Assembly (NCBI GenBank): GCA_947057505.1
Contig: CAMSEM010000035.1
Location: 1 to 11,756 of the forward strand
Direction of reading: 5' to 3'
Length of the DNA: 11,756 nt
From: an uncultured Clostridium sp.
Lineage (GTDB): Bacteria > Bacillota > Clostridia > TANB77 > CAG-508
Shown here piece after piece: positions 7,427 through 11,756 of this stretch; positions within the stretch are counted from its first letter, which is position 1, and the number at the start of each line of letters is the position of its first letter. Under the pieces are notes generated by a model. It was given only the letters and a program-made list of their open reading frames with translations. It was not told where the DNA came from and searched no databases. A program made the position numbers and the translations under genes.

Positions 7427-8098
7427 ATGGGGAAAATATTTGTAATTGATGGAACAGATGCAAGTGGAAAACAAACACAATTTGAAAAACTAAAACAAAG
7501 ATTAACACAAGATGGAATAGACTATAAAGTAGTTAGCTTTCCAAATTATGATAGTCCATCTTCTGGTTTAGTAAAAATGTATTTATCAGGCGAATTTGGA
7601 GAAAATGCAAAAAAAATTAGTCCATACATTGCTTCAACATTTTATGCAGCAGATAGATACGCAACTTATATAACCCAATACAAAGAATACTACGAAAATG
7701 GCGGAATTATATTAGCAGATAGATATACAACAGCCAATATGGTTCACCAAGCTGGAAAAATATCTAATCAAGAAGAAAGAGAAAAATTTTTAAATTGGTT
7801 ATGGGATTTTGAATTTAATTTATATGGGCTACCTGTTCCAACAGAGGTATTTTTTCTAAAAATGCCTCCAGAAAATGCTTTAGCATTAATGAAAGACAGA
7901 GAAAATAAATTTACACACACTACTACGAAAGATATTCACGAAAGAGATGCAGGGCACATTACAGACAGTTTTCATGCTGCATGTGATGTAGCTTTAAAAT
8001 ACAATTGGAAAACAATAGAATGTGTAAAAGAAGGAAAATTAAGAACCATTGAAGATATACATTCAGAGATTTATGAAGAGTTAAAAAATTATATTTAA
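7427..8098 (+). CDS. tmk: Thymidylate kinase-like (dTMP kinase) P-loop kinase
   Basis: The predicted reaction is dTMP plus ATP to dTDP in DNA precursor synthesis. I place the start at ATG 7427, six bases after GGAGG (7417-7421). An upstream in-frame TTG at 7415 overlaps that SD and is rejected. The 223-residue product has the P-loop GTDASGKQT (9-17) at its N-terminus, SFPNYDSP (37-44) as the dTMP-side loop, AADRY (75-79), and the DRY motif of the family at 98-100 in ADRYTTANMVHQ. A Lys/Arg/His-rich lid region follows (about 157-173). P-loop Asp11 instead of the common Ile/Gly pattern, and slightly greater length than the roughly 205-residue E. coli enzyme, place it in a divergent branch. A related deoxynucleoside monophosphate kinase cannot be excluded. 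It is tightly packed between metG (17 bases) and ldh (18 bases), implying one transcript. Confidence 0.85.
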   Translation: MGKIFVIDGTDASGKQTQFEKLKQRLTQDGIDYKVVSFPNYDSPSSGLVKMYLSGEFGENAKKISPYIASTFYAADRYATYITQYKEYYENGGIILADRYTTANMVHQAGKISNQEEREKFLNWLWDFEFNLYGLPVPTEVFFLKMPPENALALMKDRENKFTHTTTKDIHERDAGHITDSFHAACDVALKYNWKTIECVKEGKLRTIEDIHSEIYEELKNYI

Positions 8099-8116
8099 AT
8101 AAAGGAGTTAGGCTAA

Positions 8117-9055
8117 ATGGTAGAAAAAAGAAAAGTTGCCTTGGTAGGAACTGGGTTTGTTGGAATGAGCATGGCATATGCCCTATTAAATCAAGGAGGA
8201 ATAAACGAACTAGTGCTAATTGATGTTGCAAAAGAAAAAGCAATAGGAGAGGCAATGGATTTATCTGATGGAGTTCCTTGTAGCCCAGCCAGAATGGTAA
8301 TAAAAGCAGGAGATTATGCAGATTGCAAAGACGCAAACATTGTAGTAATTACTGCTGGAGTACCACAAAAACCAGGAGAAACTAGACTAGACTTATTACA
8401 AACAAACAGCAAAATTATCAAAGAAATAACACAAAATGTAGTAAACTCTGGATTTGATGGCATTTTTGTAATAGCTAGTAATCCAGTAGACATTTTATCT
8501 TATATTGTCCAAAAAACATCTGGTTTTCCAAGTAGTAGAGTAATAGGCTCTGGAACAGTATTAGATACAGCAAGACTAAGATTTTTACTAGGAGAACATT
8601 TGCAAGTATCTAGTAAAAATATCCATGCCTATATTATGGGAGAACATGGAGATTCTTCTTTTGTGCCATGGTCTAAAGCCTATGTTGGTTGTAAACCTAT
8701 TGTAGATATTTTAAAACAACATGGAGAAGAAAGTGATGTGTTAGATAAATTTCACAAGCAAGTAAGAGATGAAGCCTATGAAATTATAGAACGAAAAAAA
8801 TCCACCTATTATGGCATTGGAGTAGGTCTTACTAAAATTATAAAAGCAATATTAAATAATGAACATGAAATTTTAACAATTTCTACTTTATTAAATGGTG
8901 AATATGGTAAGCAAGATATTTACATGGGAGTACCTGCCATTATTACAAATGAAGGCGTTCAAGAAATATTACAATTAGATTTAAATAAAGAAGAACAAGA
9001 AAAATTTGATAAGAGCTATGAGATATTAAATGAGATGAAAAATGGGGTAATGTAA
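8117..9055 (+). CDS. ldh: L-lactate dehydrogenase
   Basis: This enzyme reduces pyruvate to L-lactate with NADH, regenerating NAD+ during fermentation. The 312-residue length is standard. The Rossmann glycine motif is GTGFVG (11-16), with Asp36 ending strand 2 for NAD specificity. The mobile loop QKPGETR (84-90) has Gln84, which marks lactate rather than malate dehydrogenase, and Arg90. The pair Asp150/Arg153 (LDTAR) and catalytic His177 in IMGEHGDS are intact. Arg155 and His170 occupy the positions of Arg173 and His188, which bind fructose-1,6-bisphosphate in Bacillus stearothermophilus LDH, so allosteric activation by FBP is predicted. The SD AAAGGAG at 8101-8107 supports the start. It is the last gene of the metG-tmk-ldh cluster, and the next strong terminator is at 9205-9246. 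Confidence 0.97.
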   Translation: MVEKRKVALVGTGFVGMSMAYALLNQGGINELVLIDVAKEKAIGEAMDLSDGVPCSPARMVIKAGDYADCKDANIVVITAGVPQKPGETRLDLLQTNSKIIKEITQNVVNSGFDGIFVIASNPVDILSYIVQKTSGFPSSRVIGSGTVLDTARLRFLLGEHLQVSSKNIHAYIMGEHGDSSFVPWSKAYVGCKPIVDILKQHGEESDVLDKFHKQVRDEAYEIIERKKSTYYGIGVGLTKIIKAILNNEHEILTISTLLNGEYGKQDIYMGVPAIITNEGVQEILQLDLNKEEQEKFDKSYEILNEMKNGVM

Positions 9056-9204
9056 ATATTTAGTTATGCTCACTTTTTACGAAGATGAAGCTGGGGCACA
9101 CAGTGTTTTTGAACTTATGTTTGAAAATAACTTGGTCTCCAAAATTAGAACGGTTTCATAAAAGTATAAAGTAATTGAAATGCAAAATGCTTCAAATCTC
9201 GAAC
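9056..9204 (+). other. ldh 3' region with a 31-codon orphan ORF
   Basis: This stretch holds one short frame, ATG 9066 to TAA 9159-9161, encoding about 31 residues (MLTFYEDEAGAHSVFELM...). It has no ribosome binding site, and its first part is more G/C-rich than the surrounding intergenic DNA. It may be the remnant of a lost gene or the 3' untranslated region of ldh. I do not recognise the peptide. Possible promoter elements for the downstream gene (TTGAAA at 9121-9126 with TTAGAA at 9145-9150) are weak. Confidence 0.3.
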
Positions 9205-9246
9205 AAAAAAATACTTTCTTTCATAATATAAAGAAAGTATTTTTTT
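9205..9246 (+). terminator. Strong hairpin terminator/attenuator between ldh and the DUF3298 gene
   Basis: A perfect 17-bp stem (9205-9221 with 9230-9246) encloses an 8-base loop. The left arm begins with seven A and the right arm ends in seven T, giving a bidirectional intrinsic terminator. The right arm ends 19 bases before the next start codon, so the downstream gene must be expressed by read-through or from a promoter at or above the hairpin. In that case it would also act as an attenuator. Confidence 0.85.
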
Positions 9247-9265
9247 ATGTAGAGGAAAGAAAGTT

Positions 9266-9913
9266 ATGAATAAAATTAAAATAAATTATGTAGAAAAAGA
9301 ATTATATTATAAAGGAGAGGTAATTGTTAAGTACAGTATTGAATACCCAGAAATTACAGAATCTCCATATATAGAAGGTATACGAAAATTTAATCATAAA
9401 AATAGAGAAGATGCATTAACCTTAAAAAAATTTGCAGAAGGAGAATTTTATAACCAAGCAAAAGAAACATATGAGTACAATAAACAAAATGGATATCCAA
9501 TCATGGTGTATGAATTAATAAATGAATGTAGCATCACGTACAATTATAAAAAGTTAGTTAGCCTTTATCAAGATGAATACACATTTGCAGGTGGAGCACA
9601 TGGTGCAACTGTTCGAAAAGCACAAACATGGGATTTAGAACTTGCAAGAGAAATTCCACTTAAAAGCTTCTTTAGTCAAAATGAATATTATCAAATTGAT
9701 ATTGTAAAGCAAATTAATGAGCAAATAGCAAAACAAATAGAAGAGGGGAATGATATATTTTTTCCAGACTATTGCAGCTTAGTTTTAGAAACATTTAGAT
9801 TAGAAAATTATTATTTAACATCAAAAGGAATTATCATATTTTTTCAACAATATGATATTGCTCCATATTCTAGTGGGATACAAACATTTTTAATTACGGA
9901 TAGAAAACAGTAA
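9266..9913 (+). CDS. DUF3298 (RsiV-like) domain protein without export signal
   Basis: The molecular function is unknown. The C-terminal half matches the DUF3298 pattern: SLYQDEYTFAGGAHG (about residues 99-113), then a WDLE...IPLKSFF stretch (122-136), and a closing YDIAPYSSGIQTFLI (196-210). The N-terminal part (about 4-95) resembles the DUF4163/PdaC-like domain often paired with it. Such modules occur in extracytoplasmic proteins, including the anti-sigma factor RsiV and the deacetylase PdaC. This 215-residue copy has neither signal peptide nor transmembrane helix; its N-terminus MNKIKINYVEKELYYKG is polar. It is therefore either cytosolic or has lost an exported N-terminal region. AGAGGA at 9251-9256 serves ATG 9266. 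It stands alone between the ldh hairpin and the tag promoter. Domain confidence is good; role is open. Confidence 0.8.
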   Translation: MNKIKINYVEKELYYKGEVIVKYSIEYPEITESPYIEGIRKFNHKNREDALTLKKFAEGEFYNQAKETYEYNKQNGYPIMVYELINECSITYNYKKLVSLYQDEYTFAGGAHGATVRKAQTWDLELAREIPLKSFFSQNEYYQIDIVKQINEQIAKQIEEGNDIFFPDYCSLVLETFRLENYYLTSKGIIIFFQQYDIAPYSSGIQTFLITDRKQ

Positions 9914-9999
9914 GGATTCAATTCTTTTAGAACAAAGCAGTAGCTTCTATTAGTTTTGAGAAAAACATTAAATAGTTATAAAAAACTTAACTAGAAGTG

Positions 10000-10028
10000 T
10001 TGACACAGCAATTATTTTATTATAGAAT
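10000..10028 (+). promoter_or_regulatory. Near-consensus sigma-A promoter driving tag
   Basis: A perfect TTGACA (10000-10005), a 17-bp spacer and TAGAAT (10023-10028) make this the best vegetative promoter in the window. Transcription should begin near 10035, giving a leader of about 120 nt before tag. The upstream part of the gap (9914-9999) is A/T-rich and shows no clear terminator for the DUF3298 gene. Confidence 0.85.
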
Positions 10029-10046
10029 ACAAACAAAAGTTTTAAG

Positions 10047-10136
10047 ATGGTAAGAAAAAGAAATGTAATAAGAGTTAAATTTATAAAAAAAGAACTAAAA
10101 GATATTTTAATTGTTGCAAATTTTGTGACAGTTTAA
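10047..10136 (+). CDS. Possible 29-residue leader ORF upstream of tag
   Basis: ATG 10047 to TAA 10134-10136 lies wholly inside the predicted tag leader and ends 17 bases before the tag start codon. The peptide is basic at its N-terminus (MVRKRNVIRVKFIKK) and hydrophobic at its end (ILIVANFVTV). The upstream SD is poor (TTTTAAG), so translation is doubtful. It could be a regulatory leader peptide, or a chance frame in A/T-rich DNA. Confidence 0.25.
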   Translation: MVRKRNVIRVKFIKKELKDILIVANFVTV

Positions 10137-10153
10137 AAAGAAGGAGTTAGCTT

Positions 10154-10693
10154 ATGGCAAGATGCAAATGGTGTAATTTAAAAAATGAAAAATATATAGA
10201 ATACCACGATAATGAGTGGTGTAAGCCTAACTTTGACGATGAATATTTATTTGAAATGTTAATATTAGAGTCCTTTCAAGCAGGGCTCTCTTGGGAATGT
10301 GTATTAAATAAAAGAGAAGATTTTAGAAAGGCATTTGACAATTTTAAGATAGACAAGATATGCAATTATAATGACAAAAAAGTACAAGAACTATTAAAAA
10401 ATGAAAAGATTATAAGAAATAAATTAAAAATAAATGCTACTATAAATAATAGCAAAATATTTAAAAAAATACAAAGCGAAGATGGCACATTTCATAATTA
10501 TTTAAAAACTTTTACAAATGATACCATTATTTATGAAATAGATAAAAGCACAAACGAGCTATCAGATAACTTGTCAAAAGACTTACAAAAAAGAGGAATG
10601 AAATTTGTAGGAAGTACCATTATATATTCTTATTTACAAGCAATAGGTGTAATATATTCACACGATAAAGAATGTTTTATGTATAAAAAATAA
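10154..10693 (+). CDS. tag: DNA-3-methyladenine glycosylase I
   Basis: This base excision repair enzyme removes 3-methyladenine from alkylated DNA. The 179-residue protein aligns by eye along its whole length with E. coli Tag. The start MARCKW, the block YHDNEW (16-21), and LFEMLILESFQAGLSW (32-47) containing Glu39 at the position of the catalytic/recognition Glu38 are all present, as are KRGMKFVGSTIIYS (146-159) and a C-terminal SHDKEC. The zinc site of the family is complete: Cys4, His18, His170 and Cys174. AAGGAG at 10141-10146 fixes the start. It has its own strong promoter and ends at a hairpin 27 bases after the stop, so it is probably expressed alone or with partial read-through into the peroxiredoxin gene. 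HhH-family glycosylase confusion is ruled out by the zinc ligands. Confidence 0.95.
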   Translation: MARCKWCNLKNEKYIEYHDNEWCKPNFDDEYLFEMLILESFQAGLSWECVLNKREDFRKAFDNFKIDKICNYNDKKVQELLKNEKIIRNKLKINATINNSKIFKKIQSEDGTFHNYLKTFTNDTIIYEIDKSTNELSDNLSKDLQKRGMKFVGSTIIYSYLQAIGVIYSHDKECFMYKK

Positions 10694-10719
10694 TATTATT
10701 TGAATATACTCACACAAAT

Positions 10720-10760
10720 AAAACTTCTTTCATACAATATATAAAATGAAAGGAGTTTTT
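10720..10760 (+). terminator. tag terminator hairpin that contains the peroxiredoxin Shine-Dalgarno
   Basis: A 14-bp stem (10720-10733 with 10746-10759, one U-G wobble at 10726/10753) with a 12-base loop is followed by T residues up to 10761. The descending arm contains AAAGGAG (10749-10755), which is the ribosome binding site for ATG 10762. When folded, the structure would both terminate transcripts from tag and hide the SD of the next gene. Confidence 0.75.
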
Positions 10761-10761
10761 T

Positions 10762-11452
10762 ATGGATTATGAAATTATGATGAACGGAAACGTAAAAATA
10801 GGTACATATGCTCCAGATTTTGAAGCAAATACAACAATGGGTGAAATAGCACTTAACCAATATAAAGGAAAATGGGTAGTATTATTTTCGCACCAACGGA
10901 GACTTTACCCCCGTGTGTACAACAGAAATAATAGCATTTAGTAGAGCAAATACACTTTTTGAACAACGAAATGCTTGTTTACTTGGTTTGAGTGTAGATA
11001 GCAATGCATCTCACTTGGCATGGCTATATGATATTTATTGCAAAACAGGAATTAAGGTACCTTTTCCAATTATTGCAGATAGAAATGGCACAATTGCAAG
11101 AAAATATGGTATGATTTCAAATGACATTAGTAATACAGAAACCGTAAGAAATGTATTTATTATTGATGATAAAGGCATTGTAAGGTTAATATTAGTATAT
11201 CCAATGAATGTAGGAAGATGCATACCAGAAATATTAAGAGCATTAACTGCACTTCAAGTAGCAGATAGAAATCAAGCTTCTATGCCAGCAAACTGGGTAC
11301 CATGTGAGCCAGTAATTTTGCCGTCGCCAACTACATTTGCTCAAATGCTACAAAGAAATCAAGAAATAGAAAAAAATAGAAACGGAATGAATTGGTATTT
11401 ATCTTTTAAAAATCCAAAAGATTGTCAAGTAATAGAACAAAAAAGAAAGTAA
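10762..11452 (+). pseudogene. Prx6-type peroxiredoxin interrupted by a one-base frameshift
   Basis: Thiol peroxidases of this family reduce peroxides in the cytosol. Frame one starts at ATG 10762 after AAAGGAG and gives MDYEIMMNGNVKIGTYAPDF...GKWVVLFSH, the usual N-terminal half-barrel. After CAC at 10891-10893 the four bases CAAC stand where one codon (Pro in FSHPGDFTPVCTTE) is expected. The correct frame resumes at GGA 10898 with GDFTPVCTTE, holding the peroxidatic Cys, and continues to TAA 11450-11452. Without correction, frame one stops at 10939-10941. The repaired protein would have about 229 residues with peroxidatic Cys52, the later VRNVFIID strand and the C-terminal PANWVPCEPVILPSP segment typical of Prx6/archaeal-type enzymes. 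The GTG at 10913 would start just before the active-site Cys and would delete the N-terminal strands, so it is not a credible start. Either the gene is inactive or the sequence has an indel error. Neighbouring tag suggests a damage-response context. Confidence 0.85.
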
Positions 11453-11468
11453 GAAAATAGCAGAAAAG

Positions 11469-11501
11469 AAAACAGACAGCTCAAAATAAGCTGTCTGTTT
11501 T
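11469..11501 (+). terminator. Hairpin terminator after the peroxiredoxin gene
   Basis: AAAACAGACAGCT (11469-11481) pairs perfectly with AGCTGTCTGTTTT (11489-11501) around a 7-base loop. This 13-bp stem is the most G/C-rich in the window, and the arm itself supplies the short T-run. Confidence 0.85.
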
Positions 11502-11508
11502 AGAATAC

Positions 11509-11542
11509 AAAAAGAACTTCTATTTTGATAGAGGTTCTTTTT
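11509..11542 (+). terminator. Second tandem hairpin terminator
   Basis: A 15-bp stem (11509-11523 with 11528-11542, one U-G wobble) with loop TTTG ends in five T. It begins 7 bases after the first terminator. The A-run on the left arm means it can also stop leftward transcription. Confidence 0.8.
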
Positions 11543-11587
11543 GCTACTAAATGGCTATCCATGGATAATTTATAAAATAAAGAATAA

Positions 11588-11626
11588 TTGAATATTAACT
11601 AATATTTTTCATACTATTAAATAGTA
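11588..11626 (+). promoter_or_regulatory. Possible promoter with overlapping palindrome before the last gene
   Basis: TTGAAT (11588-11593) and TACTAT (11612-11617) with an 18-bp spacer form a modest sigma-A-like promoter. The -10 is the left half of an exact odd palindrome, TACTATT-A-AATAGTA (11612-11626), which could be an operator. It ends directly at the AGGTGA (11626-11631) that precedes ATG 11636, so a start point here would leave a very short leader; this weakens the promoter reading. Confidence 0.35.
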
Positions 11627-11635
11627 GGTGATTAA

Positions 11636-11756
11636 ATGAAATTATTTATAGTTTCTAAGCAAAAATTATGGATTATTTTTGCTACTATATTCATAATTGT
11701 TATTGGATACATTGCGGTCAGTTCTTGCATCATTAGGAATTGTAAAGCGCGAAACT
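11636..11756 (+). CDS. N-terminus of a membrane-anchored protein, cut by the window end (possibly polysaccharide deacetylase)
   Basis: Forty codons are visible from ATG 11636, preceded by AGGTGA at 11626-11631. The peptide MKLFIVSKQKLWII starts with a short basic segment. A single hydrophobic helix (about residues 12-33, IIFATIFIIVIGYIAVSS) follows, and then a basic stretch (RNCKARN). It is an uncleaved anchor or signal-peptide-like N-terminus with the body outside the cell. The start and the CKARN turn remind me of clostridial PdaA/PdaB-type polysaccharide deacetylases, in which this segment leads into a LPIYxV sequence and the NodB domain. No catalytic motif falls inside the window, so the family is only a guess. 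A frame this open with a good topology is likely a real gene. Confidence 0.6.
   Translation, partial: MKLFIVSKQKLWIIFATIFIIVIGYIAVSSCIIRNCKARN

Noticed and set aside
10885..10945. Programmed ribosomal frameshift in the peroxiredoxin
   Set aside because: A +1 shift is required, but there is no slippery site, rare-codon/stop context or stimulatory structure near 10894. Mutation or sequence error is simpler.
10913..11452. Independent gene starting at GTG 10913
   Set aside because: It would begin one residue before the peroxidatic Cys and lack the N-terminal strands, which are encoded just upstream in another frame. It is the back half of the frameshifted peroxiredoxin.
11556..11567. TATCCATGGATA palindrome
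   Set aside because: A single 12-bp palindrome without a neighbouring promoter element or repeat partner; not enough to call a site.

Overview
The window is A+T-rich DNA with strong AGGAGG-type ribosome binding sites, U-tract terminators, heavy AGA/AAA/ATA codon use and the standard genetic code (Trp is TGG and no TGA is read through). This points to a low-GC Firmicute, most likely an anaerobic, fermentative member of the Clostridia. The genus cannot be named from the sequence. All genes are on the + strand. Most are core metabolism and translation genes; there is no insertion sequence, CRISPR array, rRNA, tRNA or defence cassette. The largest gap without a confident gene is about 240 bases.

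Layout. (1) 1-785: the 3' part of a C-type-lectin/FGE-sulfatase-like, probably surface-exposed protein, closed by a terminator at 862-895. (2) 953-3851: a two-gene unit of 6-phosphofructokinase and arginyl-tRNA synthetase. (3) 4015-9055: a probable long transcription unit of glmM (peptidoglycan precursor supply), a three-helix membrane protein of unknown function, metG, a thymidylate-kinase-like gene and L-lactate dehydrogenase. A perfect hairpin without a U-tract precedes metG, and a 17-bp stem terminator ends the unit at 9205-9246. (4) 9266-9913: a DUF3298/RsiV-like protein with no export signal. (5) 10000-10693: a near-consensus sigma-A promoter, a leader of about 120 nt and tag (3-methyladenine DNA glycosylase I). 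(6) 10762-11452: a peroxiredoxin interrupted by a one-base frameshift immediately before its peroxidatic cysteine, with its ribosome binding site buried in the terminator-like hairpin that follows tag. (7) Two tandem hairpin terminators, then the first 40 codons of a membrane-anchored protein that runs off the right edge.

How the genes fit together. Phosphofructokinase makes fructose-1,6-bisphosphate. The lactate dehydrogenase keeps the Arg/His pair that binds this sugar in allosteric bacterial LDHs, so the two ends of a homolactic-type fermentation lie close together. GlmM takes carbon to the cell wall. ArgS, MetG and Tmk are growth housekeeping. Tag and the peroxiredoxin are adjacent damage-response functions. 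I did not find a clearly new multi-gene system. The points most worth a second look are the peroxiredoxin frameshift, the SD-sequestering terminator hairpin and a related hairpin upstream of the DUF3298 gene, the unlabelled hairpin before metG, and active-site or architecture variants in MetRS and phosphofructokinase.
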